Below, one piece after another: positions 34,319 through 43,292 of a stretch of DNA of 64,000 bases. Origin of the DNA: a bacterium (GTDB lineage Bacteria; Vulcanimicrobiota; JABDET01); assembly GCA_021817145.1 (NCBI GenBank), contig JAKAVV010000007.1:1-64000 (forward strand), in the 5' to 3' direction. The position numbers and the translations under genes were made by a program. The notes below the pieces were generated by a model, which saw only the letters and a list, made by a program, of their open reading frames with translations, made no database searches and was not told where the DNA came from. Numbering within the stretch: the first letter of the stretch is position 1; each line of letters starts with the position of its first letter.

Positions 34319-35407
34319 ATGGATGGGCAGCATCTTATTCTTGTGGCAGATTTCAATCCCTGGAATCGTTATCATCTCCGCAATTATCTTGAAAATGAAC
34401 TGCATTATAGAGTGGAAGAATCTTCCACAGGGTCAGAAACTTTAGCTCTTGCTCTTCAAAAAAAGCCTGATTTAATTCTTTTGGATTCAGGACTGCCAGA
34501 TATTAAGGGATATGAACTGGCAAAACAGATCAAAGCTAACAACCAGATTAGAACGGCTAGAATTCTTCTTATGGTTCCGTTTGGCGAAAAAGATAAAAGA
34601 CTAGAAGCTCTTGAGTCCGGTGTAGATGAAATTATCATCAAACCAATTGAAAAATTAGAGCTGCTCTTTCGTGTTGAAACATTTATTCGTATCAAGTATT
34701 TTTATGATCAGCTTTTGATGGAAAGAGAAAAAGTGCAGAAAATGAAAGAAGATTTCCTTTCTATGATTACCCATGATTTAAAAACACCATTAACTTCTAT
34801 TATCGGGAATATTCAGCTTTTACTTCTTAATCAGCAGAACCAGCGCGATAAAGATTCTCTTAAAACCATTGATTTAGCTTCTAGAAATTTACTTTTTTTA
34901 GTCAATAATCTGCTCAATGTTATGAGAATAGATTCTGGGATCATGCCTTTAACAGCAGAAGATTTTCTTGTTCCCAGACTTATTGAAGAGATCTTCTCCA
35001 TGCTTCAGCCCCTGGCGCAGAAAAAAAAGATTAACTTGAAGTTTTCGTGTGGGAAAGGGGTCGCTGTCCATGCTGATTTGGAAAAAATAAGACAGGTTCT
35101 GATTAACCTTATTTCGAATGCGATTAAATTCTCTCCTGAAGGGGAAAGTGTGCAATTATCTATTAAAGAAGAGGAAAATCGAGTTATTGTCCAGGTGATT
35201 GATCATGGACCAGGAATTTCAGAAGAGGATAAAAAGCGCCTTTTCCAAAAGTTTTCACAGAAGAAAGGTGAAAAAGGAGGAACTGGATTGGGTCTTTACA
35301 TTGCTCAAAAAATGATAGAACTGCATGGGTCAGAAATAAAAATTGATTCAGAACAAGGCAGAGGCGCCACTTTCTGGTTTTCCCTGTCAAAGGGAGAAAA
35401 GAAATGA
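34319..35407 (+). CDS. Receiver-histidine kinase hybrid signalling protein
   Basis: 362 residues: receiver domain (1-122; phosphoacceptor Asp in LILLDSGLPDIKGYE, Lys in EIIIKPIEKLELL), short coiled linker, HisKA domain with the phosphorylated His in FLSMITHDLKTPLTSIIGNI, and HATPase domain (INLISNAIKFSPEGE, DHGPGISEEDKKRLF, GTGLGLYIAQKMIELHG). No membrane segment is present, so it is a cytosolic kinase controlled through its own receiver. The acidic pair at the receiver N terminus is reduced to a single Asp (VADFNP). The last codon overlaps the next gene (ATGA). Confidence 0.92.
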   Translation: MDGQHLILVADFNPWNRYHLRNYLENELHYRVEESSTGSETLALALQKKPDLILLDSGLPDIKGYELAKQIKANNQIRTARILLMVPFGEKDKRLEALESGVDEIIIKPIEKLELLFRVETFIRIKYFYDQLLMEREKVQKMKEDFLSMITHDLKTPLTSIIGNIQLLLLNQQNQRDKDSLKTIDLASRNLLFLVNNLLNVMRIDSGIMPLTAEDFLVPRLIEEIFSMLQPLAQKKKINLKFSCGKGVAVHADLEKIRQVLINLISNAIKFSPEGESVQLSIKEEENRVIVQVIDHGPGISEEDKKRLFQKFSQKKGEKGGTGLGLYIAQKMIELHGSEIKIDSEQGRGATFWFSLSKGEKK

Positions 35408-36198
35408 AAACCTGCCCTGTCTGTAAAGCCGTTTCTAGTGAATATTCAGCGCATTGTTATAAATGCGGCAGATCTTTCGAAATGCCAAAATTGGAACCTC
35501 TTGATCAGCCGCCTCAAACATCATCAGTACTGCAGTCAGAGAGTAAACCCGAGTCTGGTTCTCCTGAACCCAAAATCCCATTTGAAGAATGGAGAACCAG
35601 GGGTTTTTGGAACAGCTTGCTGGAAACCTGGATTCAAGCTTCTCTGCACCCAAGGGAGTTTTATCCTCTTGCTGGTAAAACAAAAGATATCATGTCTGCT
35701 CTCTTGTTTTATCTTATATGGCAAATATTAGGCGCTTTTTTAGGACTTATTTTGTCTATAATATCCCCTAACCCTGTGATTCATTCAATGATGGAGAAAT
35801 TCGGAGGGACTGGATCTTCTCATGCTCTTTTTATTATTCCTTTTCAAATCGTTTCAATTTTAATTTTTTACCCTGTGATTTTACTGATCGGGCTTTTCCT
35901 TTGGAGTGCTGTGGTGTATCTTTTGCTTTCTATCCTTGATGGCGCTCCAAAAGGGTTTGCGACAACGTTAATCACCCTTTCTTATGCCTCTGCTCCTGCC
36001 ATTATTCCTTATTTGATTGGATGGATCTGGTCTTTGATTGTTCAAGTCATTGGATTAAGCGAATCTCATCAGAGCTCAATCTGGAAACCAGCTCTGGCTG
36101 TGACGATCCCTTTTTTGATTTTGTTTTTTTTAATTCTGGCTGGTTTGTCAGTGTTATTCGCTTCTCATTTTTTTAATATACCAGGATTTAAACCTTAG
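35404..36198 (+). CDS. Zinc-ribbon Yip1-domain membrane protein
   Basis: 264 residues. The N terminus is a four-Cys zinc ribbon (CPVCKAVSSEYSAHCYKCGR). After a Pro/Ser linker comes FEEWRTRGFWNSLLETW, the segment that precedes Yip1 domains in bacteria, then about five hydrophobic helices including FATTLITLSYASAPAIIPYL. The function of bacterial Yip1 proteins is not established. A second, shorter member follows after nine bases. Confidence 0.85.
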   Translation: MKTCPVCKAVSSEYSAHCYKCGRSFEMPKLEPLDQPPQTSSVLQSESKPESGSPEPKIPFEEWRTRGFWNSLLETWIQASLHPREFYPLAGKTKDIMSALLFYLIWQILGAFLGLILSIISPNPVIHSMMEKFGGTGSSHALFIIPFQIVSILIFYPVILLIGLFLWSAVVYLLLSILDGAPKGFATTLITLSYASAPAIIPYLIGWIWSLIVQVIGLSESHQSSIWKPALAVTIPFLILFFLILAGLSVLFASHFFNIPGFKP

Positions 36199-36207
36199 GA
36201 ATCTGTT

Positions 36208-36891
36208 ATGTCTTTTAAATCTCTGCAGGGAATCCCATTTGAAAATTGGAGGAGTATTGGATTTTGGAGAAGTTTGTGGGAAACCTGGGTTCTTGCCTCC
36301 TGTTATCCAAACTCTTTTTTCCAGGCAGTAGGGGAATCAGAAAATACCGTATCAGCGGTTATTTTCTATGTTGTTGTTGGAGTGATTGGTATTTTGATCA
36401 ATCTTTTGATTGGTCTGCCTTTTGCAGGGTACGATTCCATGGTTTACCGTCTGTTAAAGAAAAAGATTTTAGTCTCAGCGCCCATGATGGGGAAGTGGGG
36501 ACCTTATCTTCGTCTTCTTCCTTCTCTTTTAACGGGAATGAAGTGGGTTTCTTTATTCACCTCACCCATTACTTTATTAATTAAGCTTCTGATATCAGCT
36601 TTTTTCCTTCAAATTGTTCTGTTGATGGTAAAAGCTGCTCCTAAAGGGTTTTATACAACCCTTAGGGCACTTGCTTATGGAGCAGCCCCTGCTGCCATCC
36701 CGTATATTGGATGGATCTGGGCATCTGTTATTTCAATTATTGCTTTAAGCAGGGCTCAAGGAGTCCCAGGCTGGAAAACAACCCTGGCTTATCTTCTGCA
36801 AGTTGTGGTCTATTTTGTGATTTTTGTCATTCCGATCATGATTGTTGGGTGGCTTTTAGCAAAATCGTTTTTAGCTCCACTGCTCAAGTAG
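36208..36891 (+). CDS. Yip1-domain membrane protein without zinc ribbon
   Basis: 227 residues, a paralogue of the preceding protein: FENWRSIGFWRSLWETWVLA, then five hydrophobic helices with the matching motif FYTTLRALAYGAAPAAIPYI. It lacks the N-terminal Cys ribbon. The adjacent tandem copies suggest a duplication, and the pair may form a heteromer in the membrane. Confidence 0.85.
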   Translation: MSFKSLQGIPFENWRSIGFWRSLWETWVLASCYPNSFFQAVGESENTVSAVIFYVVVGVIGILINLLIGLPFAGYDSMVYRLLKKKILVSAPMMGKWGPYLRLLPSLLTGMKWVSLFTSPITLLIKLLISAFFLQIVLLMVKAAPKGFYTTLRALAYGAAPAAIPYIGWIWASVISIIALSRAQGVPGWKTTLAYLLQVVVYFVIFVIPIMIVGWLLAKSFLAPLLK

Positions 36892-36933
36892 AACAAGGTT
36901 TTAGGAGTTTTTTATTTAATTATACAGTGGCAT

Positions 36934-37011
36934 GGTGGGTGTAGCTCAACTGGTTAGAGCATCGGACTGTGGCTCCGAGGGTTGGGGGTTCAAGTCCCCT
37001 CACTCACCCCA
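36934..37011 (+). tRNA. tRNA-His (GTG)
   Basis: Complete cloverleaf: an extra 5' G (36934) opposite C73, acceptor GTGGGTG pairing CACTCAC (one G-U), anticodon stem TCGGA/TCCGA with loop CTGTGGC (anticodon GTG), T arm GGGGG-TTCAAGT-CCCCT, and an encoded CCA. The G-1 and C73 identity elements confirm histidine. Confidence 0.96.
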
Positions 37012-37062
37012 CTGTCATGCGCTTTCCTGAGCGCCAATTAGTAGGATGTGGTTTCGAAGTGT

Positions 37063-37139
37063 GCGCCCGTAGCTCAATTGGATAGAGCATCAGACTTCGG
37101 ATCTGAGGGTTGGAGGTTCGAGTCCTCTCGGGCGCGCCA
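37063..37139 (+). tRNA. tRNA-Arg (TCG)
   Basis: Acceptor GCGCCCG/CGGGCGC, D arm GCTC/GAGC, anticodon stem TCAGA/TCTGA with loop CTTCGGA (anticodon TCG, reading CGA), T arm GGAGG-TTCGAGT-CCTCT, discriminator G, encoded CCA. It lies 51 bases after tRNA-His. Its 3' end faces the IS21-end remnant and the ATPase/DUF4276 genes, a usual island boundary. Confidence 0.96.
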
Positions 37140-37279
37140 ATGTTTATGCCACGATCAAGCTCTTTGTGGTTAGGAACTACAACCTGGGAGAAAGAGCATA
37201 TTATAGCGCATGGTTGCCTGTTTAACAAAAAAAAGGGGAAGAAAACGCATTTTGATTTTTTCCCACAAAGCAAAAAAAG

Positions 37280-37435
37280 AAAAAAGGAGGTGAGCATGAC
37301 TACCACTAATTTAGAAAACTGAGGATGCCAGCGTCACTTCGCTCCGAGGATGGCATCCATGACTAGAATGAGTGGCAATCATGACTGGAATACGCACCAT
37401 GACTAGAATGGGCGCAAGCATCACTAGAATACGCA
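37280..37435 (+). repeat. IS21-type end repeat, copy 2 (solo end)
   Basis: Near-copy of 24031-24145 without any transposase gene nearby. It has the same AAGGAGGTGA-ATG with an eight-codon frame (MTTTNLEN), the same GGATGCC/GGCATCC stem, and then four successive units of the type catgactagaatg / catgactggaatacgc, ending catcactagaatacgca. The extra units make this copy more complete than copy 1. It appears to be the right end left by a deleted IS21-like element. Confidence 0.65.
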
Positions 37436-37471
37436 GAAATGTGGCAAGAGAGGCAGTGAGGTGTTGACCAG

Positions 37472-38620
37472 ATGGGGAAGATAACGCAGATCAAAATATC
37501 GGGTTTCAGGCGATTGCGTGACATAACGTTGAAAATGCGGGATTTAATGGTAATGATCGGCGCTAACGGCGTGGGCAAGACCTCAATTTTAGACGCTCTT
37601 TCGCTCATTTCCGCCTCTGCAGCAGGCTCGATGAGTCGCAGACTTAGCGAAATGAGCGGCATCGGCGAGGTTCTGACCCGTGATTACTCGGGGAATCTGA
37701 TCCTCAGGGTCGAGATGGAGGTTCCACGCTATGAACCCCTGGAGTACGAAATTCAGCTGGAACCCAAGGGACAAACCTACGGAATATCATACGAAGCGCT
37801 TTCTCAAAATCATGGACAAAAAGAGCCTTTCAAACACATTGACTCCCATTACGATAAAATTCATTATTTCAATACGGACACAGGTAAGATTGTTAAACCC
37901 AGCTGGGAGCATAATGCAATGGAGTCTTCCCTCTCCCAAGTCCCCAAAATGTTTAAGGAGCCTGAAGAATTGCGTAAGGTTCTTAGTTCCGCCTCACAGT
38001 TCCATGTCCTTGACGTCGGTCAGCGAGCACCAGTGAAGCTGCCGCAGCAGATGGCGCCCACGGACACGCCCGGAGAAAATGGGGAAAATTTGGCTCCTTT
38101 TTTGTACAACCTTCGGGAAGGGCCGCATAAGGACCGATATGAGGCAATTGAAGACACATTGAAAGCCACTTTTCCCGGCTTTGAAGAGCTTAATTTCCCG
38201 CCTGTGGCTGCTGGAATGCTTTCTATGACGTGGAAAGAAAAGAGCTTTAAAAAATCAATATACATTCACCAGCTCTCTGAAGGAACACTTCGATTTTTGT
38301 GGCTGATCTCTTTGCTGCAAAGCCCAACCCTTCCCACCATCACGATGATCGACGAACCTGAGGTAAGCCTTCACCCAGAGCTGCTGAGCGTCTTGGCCGA
38401 CCTGATGCGCGAAGCATCGGGGAGAACGCAGCTCATCGTCGCAACCCATTCAGATCGCCTTGTTCGATTTCTGAAGCCAGAAGAAGTGCTGGTGTTGGAC
38501 ATGGACGACAACGGCTATTCATCGGTCAGATGGGGAGACGAGCTGAATCTTGAAAAGTGGCTCTCAGAGTATACCCTGGATGAAGTCTGGCGTCTGGGCA
38601 GAATGGGCGGGCGCTCATGA
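37472..38620 (+). CDS. AAA-family ATPase (OLD/RecF-like), pair A
   Basis: 382 residues of the AAA_15/AAA_21 type. Walker A GANGVGKTSILDAL lies near residue 30, the signature stretch HQLSEGTLRFLWLISL near 270, Walker B TITMIDEPEVSLHPELLSVL near 290, and the H-loop IVATHSDRLVRF near 325. The stop overlaps the DUF4276 gene by four bases. Such ATPase plus small TOPRIM-like protein pairs resemble OLD, Gabija and PARIS defence modules, in which the ATPase senses and the partner cleaves. The role here is inferred. It is flanked by the IS21 end and the dispersed repeat. Confidence 0.85.
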   Translation: MGKITQIKISGFRRLRDITLKMRDLMVMIGANGVGKTSILDALSLISASAAGSMSRRLSEMSGIGEVLTRDYSGNLILRVEMEVPRYEPLEYEIQLEPKGQTYGISYEALSQNHGQKEPFKHIDSHYDKIHYFNTDTGKIVKPSWEHNAMESSLSQVPKMFKEPEELRKVLSSASQFHVLDVGQRAPVKLPQQMAPTDTPGENGENLAPFLYNLREGPHKDRYEAIEDTLKATFPGFEELNFPPVAAGMLSMTWKEKSFKKSIYIHQLSEGTLRFLWLISLLQSPTLPTITMIDEPEVSLHPELLSVLADLMREASGRTQLIVATHSDRLVRFLKPEEVLVLDMDDNGYSSVRWGDELNLEKWLSEYTLDEVWRLGRMGGRS

Positions 38621-39228
38621 AAATTTCTATCATTGTAGAGGGAAAAACGGAAAAAGCTTTCATGAAGTATCTCCGCAACTATTTGACAAGACACCTGGAG
38701 GGGAGGATGCCGAAAATAGACCCTTTTCCGTACGATGGTCGCATCCCCACTGGTGAGAAACTTAAGCGTGTCGTAAACAACCTCCTGACAAGCGCAAGTC
38801 CTTCAGATTACGTTATAGCCTTGACCGATGTTTACACTGGGACACAACCGCCTGACTTTAATGACGCACAAGATGCCAAGCAGAAGATGCGCAGCTGGGT
38901 GGGAGCAGAAACGAGGTTCCATCCTCACGTTGCACTCTATGATTTCGAGGCGTGGCTCCTGCCGTATTGGAATTACATCCAGAAACTGGCAGGGCACAAC
39001 CAAAATGCTCCCGCCGCAAATCCGGAGACAGTTAACCACAACATGCCTCCATCTAAGCGAATTCAAGCAATTTTCAAAAGAGGAGGCCGTAGAGCTTATG
39101 TGAAGGCACGCGATGTCCACAATATCCTGCGAGAGAATGATCTATCGCTTGCGATTTCTCAGTGCAGCGAACTAAAAGCATTCGTCAGCACCATTCTTAC
39201 TATCTGCGGCAGCGACCCAATACTGTAA
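38617..39228 (+). CDS. DUF4276 protein (TOPRIM-like), partner of ATPase pair A
   Basis: 203 residues. Starts KISIIVEGKTEKAFMKYLRN, where the Glu after the first strand is the TOPRIM-type acidic residue; later acidic positions are YVIALTDVYTG and ALYDFEAWLLPYW. DUF4276 proteins are regularly encoded next to OLD-like ATPases. Nuclease activity is likely but not shown. Translation is coupled to the ATPase gene (ATGA). Confidence 0.8.
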   Translation: MKISIIVEGKTEKAFMKYLRNYLTRHLEGRMPKIDPFPYDGRIPTGEKLKRVVNNLLTSASPSDYVIALTDVYTGTQPPDFNDAQDAKQKMRSWVGAETRFHPHVALYDFEAWLLPYWNYIQKLAGHNQNAPAANPETVNHNMPPSKRIQAIFKRGGRRAYVKARDVHNILRENDLSLAISQCSELKAFVSTILTICGSDPIL

Positions 39229-39264
39229 GAAGGAGCGCGGTGCCATTACGCATAAAAAAGCACA

Positions 39265-39340
39265 GAGTTCTCATCAAGAGGTGTGGAAATTTGTTTTGCC
39301 CTCCATCTTTAAATTTTTCCCCCAACAACACCGCTTGAAT
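39265..39340 (+). repeat. Dispersed repeat, copy 2
   Basis: Contains both blocks of the repeat found at 22799-22937, joined directly, so roughly 63 intervening bases are missing. It lies 37 bases after the DUF4276 stop and marks the right side of the accessory patch that begins with the IS21-end copy. The rest of 39229-39422 shows no gene. Confidence 0.6.
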
Positions 39341-39422
39341 TAACTCCGCTTCTGTCGGAGCCCCTTATCCCTTCACTTCTTTCTACAGCAGCTTGGGTTG
39401 TATAATGGAGGATGCAATTCCT

Positions 39423-40463
39423 TTACAGAATCAACATGGCATCCCCGAAACTGTAAAAACGATACTTTAAACGAACTGCTTCTTGATAAGCTCTGAAAAT
39501 CTGTTCATGACCGGCAAAAGCGGATACCAGCATCAGTAAAGTGGATTTCGGAAGATGGAAATTTGTAATCAGGGCATTGACCCGTTTAAACTGAAAGCCA
39601 GGGTAAATGAATAAATTAGTGAACCCGTTCCCTGCAGAGATCTCGCCTGGAGGAAAGCTTTCAAGAACTCGGCAGGCTGTTGTTCCAACCACGACCATTT
39701 TTCTCCCTTCCCGCGCTGCTGCATTGATCTTCTCAGCAGCAGAATTCGAAATAGAATACCACTCTTTTTCCATAGAATGTTCAAGGATATTCTCGGAGTG
39801 AACGGGTCTAAATGTTCCCCATCCAATATGGAGCGTAATTTCCGAAGACTCAACTCCCAAGGCTCTCAAGCGTTCCATCAAGCCTTCTGTAAAATGAAGC
39901 CCTGCTGTTGGCGCTGCAACAGAACCTTCGATTTGAGAATAAATGGTCTGGTAATCTTCTGGAGAACACTCAGGGTGTTTAATATAGGGGGGAAGAGGGA
40001 TCTCTCCAATCACTGAGAGTAAATCCCGAACATTCTCACATCCCGAAAATTGAACAATCCTTGTACCATTCCCGTTTCTTCCAATAATTTGACAAAAAAA
40101 ATCACCTTTTTGAACGGTTTTGTTTGGAACAGCTAGAGAAATCTTTGTTCCTGTATTAAGCCTTCTGCCAGGGCGAACAAGGGCTTCCCACACATTTTTC
40201 TCTTGCTCATGCAAGAGCAGAAGTTCAACTTTTCCGCCTGATTCTTTTTTTCCAAAAACTCGAGCAGGAATGACTTTGCTGTTATTAAAAACCAGCAGAT
40301 CATTCGAGTTCAAATACTGATCAAGGTTTTTAAAAACATCATCTGTTATTTCTCCAGTTTTTCGGTTTAGAACCAGCAGTCTGCAGGAATCTCTGGGATT
40401 TGCAGGTTTCTGAGCGATTAAAGACTCGGGAAGTTCGTAATCGTAATCTGAAAGTTTTAACAT
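39423..40463 (-). CDS. queA: S-adenosylmethionine:tRNA ribosyltransferase-isomerase
   Basis: 346 residues. It adds the cyclopentene ring precursor from SAM to preQ1 in tRNA, the penultimate queuosine step. Motifs: SDYDYELPESLIAQKPANPR at the N terminus, DDVFKNLDQYLNSNDLLVFN, GSVAAPTAGLHFTEGLMERL, TLHIGWGTFRPV and LITNFHLPKSTLLMLVSAFA near the C terminus. The ATG at 40463 matches the family start; a TTG 33 bases upstream in the same frame is less likely. No Tgt or other queuosine gene is adjacent. Confidence 0.96.
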   Translation of the reverse strand: MLKLSDYDYELPESLIAQKPANPRDSCRLLVLNRKTGEITDDVFKNLDQYLNSNDLLVFNNSKVIPARVFGKKESGGKVELLLLHEQEKNVWEALVRPGRRLNTGTKISLAVPNKTVQKGDFFCQIIGRNGNGTRIVQFSGCENVRDLLSVIGEIPLPPYIKHPECSPEDYQTIYSQIEGSVAAPTAGLHFTEGLMERLRALGVESSEITLHIGWGTFRPVHSENILEHSMEKEWYSISNSAAEKINAAAREGRKMVVVGTTACRVLESFPPGEISAGNGFTNLFIYPGFQFKRVNALITNFHLPKSTLLMLVSAFAGHEQIFRAYQEAVRLKYRFYSFGDAMLIL

Positions 40464-40548
40464 GATGACCTGCTCATAAGCCCAAAATTCTTTCAAACTC
40501 TTTTTACCCCTTTTCAGTTTGAAAGCTCATCACACAGGAGGAATTACC

Positions 40549-41517
40549 TTGACTTTAAAGGCTTCAACAAGAATCTGGCGAAATCGTTTTATCATGATAA
40601 TCGAGATGGAAACTTCGATTTTAGCAAAAATTGGAAACACGCCTTTAATAAAGATTTGCAATATTCCATCCCAAGCCCCTATTTTTATTAAAGCAGAGTG
40701 GTTTAATCCTGGAGGCAGTGTGAAAGACAGGGCGGCCTTTAATATGATCCTAAAAGGGGAAGAAGCAGGAGAACTAAAACATGGAAAGATCATTTTAGAT
40801 GCAACCTCAGGGAATACTGGAATTGCGTATGCCTGGATTGGCTCTGCAAAAGGGTATCCAGTCAAGCTGTGTGTTCCTGGGAATATCAGCTTCCAGAGAA
40901 TAAAGATCTTAGAGTCATTTGGAGTTGAGCTTGTTTTCACAGATCCCCAAGAAATGATTGATGGAGCGATTCGAAAAGCGCGCGAACTGCGCAAACAAGA
41001 TCCTGAGCTTTATTTTTATCCTGATCAATACAGCAATCCTGCTAACTGGCAGGCTCATTATAAAACAACAGCAGAAGAGATCTGGGAACAAACACAAGGA
41101 AAAATCACTCATTTTGCTGCAGGCCTGGGAACAAGTGGAACGTTTATCGGAACAACGAGAAGGTTAAAAGAATTAAATCCCGAAATTTGCTTTGTTTCTG
41201 TGCAGCCAGATTCAGGATTTCATGGAATGGAAGGATTAAAATATATGCCTACATCTTTAGTGCCAGCAATTTATGATGAAACTCTTGCTGATAAAAACTT
41301 ATTTGTCACTACAGAAGAAGCGTACTACTGGGTAAAGGAACTGGCGAAAAAAGAGGGGCTTCTGGTTGGACCTTCCTCTGGAGGGGCATTTGCAGCCGCA
41401 AAAAGGATTGCTGATCATCTAAAAAAAGAAGAAGCAGAGAATTCCCTCATTGTCACCATTTTCCCTGATTCAGGACAGAAATATTTAACCGAAAATTTTT
41501 GGAACAAGGAGGAATAA
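40549..41517 (+). CDS. Cysteine synthase family protein (CysM-like)
   Basis: 322-residue PLP-dependent beta-substituting enzyme. The PLP Lys is in EWFNPGGSVKDRAAFNMILK and the phosphate loop in LDATSGNTGIAYAWIG; GLGTSGTFIGTTRRLKE and LLVGPSSGGAFAAAKRIADH complete the fold. The gene context (JAMM peptidase, sulfur-carrier/E1 fusion) points to a CysM of the type that takes sulfur from a protein thiocarboxylate rather than free sulfide; this is inference. A GGAGG site eight bases before TTG 40549 favours that start, although ATG 40594 or 40606 would match shorter homologs. Confidence 0.88.
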   Translation: MTLKASTRIWRNRFIMIIEMETSILAKIGNTPLIKICNIPSQAPIFIKAEWFNPGGSVKDRAAFNMILKGEEAGELKHGKIILDATSGNTGIAYAWIGSAKGYPVKLCVPGNISFQRIKILESFGVELVFTDPQEMIDGAIRKARELRKQDPELYFYPDQYSNPANWQAHYKTTAEEIWEQTQGKITHFAAGLGTSGTFIGTTRRLKELNPEICFVSVQPDSGFHGMEGLKYMPTSLVPAIYDETLADKNLFVTTEEAYYWVKELAKKEGLLVGPSSGGAFAAAKRIADHLKKEEAENSLIVTIFPDSGQKYLTENFWNKEE

Positions 41518-41519
41518 TC

Positions 41520-42821
41520 ATGACAGCAATCATCAAATCCAGTCTGCCTGGACCTAAATCAAAAGAGTTCCTTGCTAAAAAGGAAATGTACGTTCCGGAG
41601 GCAATGGGAGCAATGGCTCCTTTTATGATCGCAAAAGCGGAAGGGGCATGGATTACAGATGTAGATGGAAACCGCTTTTTAGATTTAACCGGTGGATGGG
41701 GCTGCTTAAATGTAGGGCACGCCCATCCAAAAGTAGTAAAAGCTGTGCAAGATCAAGCCGCGAAATTTATTCATACAGATTACAGTGTGGTGAGCTATGA
41801 TGTTTATGGAGATCTAGCGGAGAAACTGGTTCGATCCACTTCTGGTCCTTCTTCTAAAAAAGTCGCTTTTTTTAATTGCGGAGCAGAAGCTGTTGAAAAT
41901 GCGGTTAAAATTTCTCGCTCTTACACAAAACGGGGTTCTGTTCTTGTTTTTGAAGGGGCTTTTCACGGCAGAACACTTTTAACCATGACAATGACTCATA
42001 AAGCAAAACCATATAAATATCATTATGGACCTTTTGCCCCTGATATTTACCGGGCTCCCTATCCAAATCCTTATCGAAATCCGCTCTCATTCCATGAATT
42101 AGAAAAAAAGATCGTTTCACTGGTAAATCCTGATGAACTTGCCTGCGTTGTTGTTGAAGCAATTCAAGGGGAAGGGGGATTTATTGTCCCTATGGATGAT
42201 CTCCTTCCAGGACTTAGGAAATTTACAAAAGAAAATGGAATTCTACTCGTTTTAGATGAAGTTCAAGCAGGAATGGGAAGAACCGGAAAGTTTTTCGCTT
42301 ATGAGCATTGGAACATTGAACCTGACTTAGTCGTGGTTGGGAAATCTCTTGCATCAGGGATGCCTCTCAGCGCAGTTCTTGGCAAAAAAGAGATAATGGA
42401 TGCCATGCCTGACAGCTCTATTGGAGGGACTTACGTTGGAAATCCAATCTGCTGCGCAGCTGGTGCCGCTGTGATGGATGTGATTCATGAAGAAAAGCTG
42501 CTTGATAAAGCCAATAAACTAGGCTCTTTAATGAAAAACCGGTTCAGCGTGATCCAGGAAAAATGCGATCTGGTTGGCGATGTTCGCGGGATCGGAGCCA
42601 TGGTTGCCATGGAATTTGTCAAAGACAGAAAAACAAAAGAACCTGCAGGAGAAGAAACAGCAAAAATAACAAAAGAAGCGCTTTCTAATGGAGTTCTTTT
42701 AGCAAAAGCAGGGCTTTATGGGAATGTGATTCGGATGCTAATTCCTCTGGTCATAGAAGAGAAAGATTTAATCTTTGGATTAGATGTTCTGCAGAAAGCT
42801 ATCGAAAAGATAACTTCATAA
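41520..42821 (+). CDS. Class III aminotransferase (GabT-like)
   Basis: 433-residue PLP enzyme of the 4-aminobutyrate/ornithine aminotransferase group. Motifs: DVDGNRFLDLTGGWGCLNVG, FFNCGAEAVENAVKISRSYT, VFEGAFHGRTLLTMTMTHKA, LLVLDEVQAGMGRTGKFFAY (catalytic Asp) and the PLP Lys in VVVGKSLASGMPLSAVLG. The ATG at 41520 has GGAGG at the right spacing and overlaps nothing. It sits between the cysteine synthase and the JAMM gene; the substrate is not evident. Confidence 0.92.
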   Translation: MTAIIKSSLPGPKSKEFLAKKEMYVPEAMGAMAPFMIAKAEGAWITDVDGNRFLDLTGGWGCLNVGHAHPKVVKAVQDQAAKFIHTDYSVVSYDVYGDLAEKLVRSTSGPSSKKVAFFNCGAEAVENAVKISRSYTKRGSVLVFEGAFHGRTLLTMTMTHKAKPYKYHYGPFAPDIYRAPYPNPYRNPLSFHELEKKIVSLVNPDELACVVVEAIQGEGGFIVPMDDLLPGLRKFTKENGILLVLDEVQAGMGRTGKFFAYEHWNIEPDLVVVGKSLASGMPLSAVLGKKEIMDAMPDSSIGGTYVGNPICCAAGAAVMDVIHEEKLLDKANKLGSLMKNRFSVIQEKCDLVGDVRGIGAMVAMEFVKDRKTKEPAGEETAKITKEALSNGVLLAKAGLYGNVIRMLIPLVIEEKDLIFGLDVLQKAIEKITS

Positions 42822-42829
42822 GAATTTTG

Positions 42830-43267
42830 ATGGCAGTACAATCATTGAAATTAAGCGAAGAGGTTTTTCGCAGGATGGTTTTCTATTCTGAAAAAGGGTA
42901 TCCTTATGAGATTTGTGGAGCTCTTCTTGGAAAAGAAGAAGAGAGTATCCGTTCCATTCAAGAGATAATCCCATTAACCAACTCAAGAGAGGAGCAAAAA
43001 GAAACTCGATATTTAATCTCTCCTGATTCAGTTTTTCTAGCAGAAAAACAAGCAGAGGAAAAAGGGATTGAACTCCTGGGTTTTTATCATTCGCATCCGG
43101 ATCATCCTGCAGAACCATCCACTTATGATAAAGAACATGCCTTCCCCTGGTATTCCTATCTGATTTTATCGGTTTATCAAGGGAAGTTTCAGGATATTAC
43201 AGCATGGAGATTAAAAGATGATCGAAGTGAATTCCTCCAAATCCCTCTGCCAGAAAGGAAATTCTGA
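42830..43267 (+). CDS. JAMM/MPN+ metallopeptidase (Mec-like)
   Basis: 145 residues with the full JAMM zinc motif: upstream Glu in YPYEICGALLGKEEE, and GFYHSHPDHPAEPSTYD carrying HxHPxH-x-x-PS-x-xD. In Mycobacterium, Mec cleaves cysteine from the C terminus of the sulfur carrier CysO after CysM has added it. The flanking cysteine synthase and carrier/E1 genes support the same role here, with a possible extra role in releasing the fused carrier domain. The gene begins eight bases after the aminotransferase stop. Confidence 0.93.
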   Translation: MAVQSLKLSEEVFRRMVFYSEKGYPYEICGALLGKEEESIRSIQEIIPLTNSREEQKETRYLISPDSVFLAEKQAEEKGIELLGFYHSHPDHPAEPSTYDKEHAFPWYSYLILSVYQGKFQDITAWRLKDDRSEFLQIPLPERKF

Positions 43268-43292
43268 AGTTTAAGCGAAATCTTACAAAAAA

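Noticed and set aside
37063-39420. tRNA-Arg 3' end as an attachment site with a second copy downstream
   Set aside because: I looked for a repeat of the tRNA 3' end between 39.2 and 39.42 kb and found none, unlike the clear repeat at ssrA.
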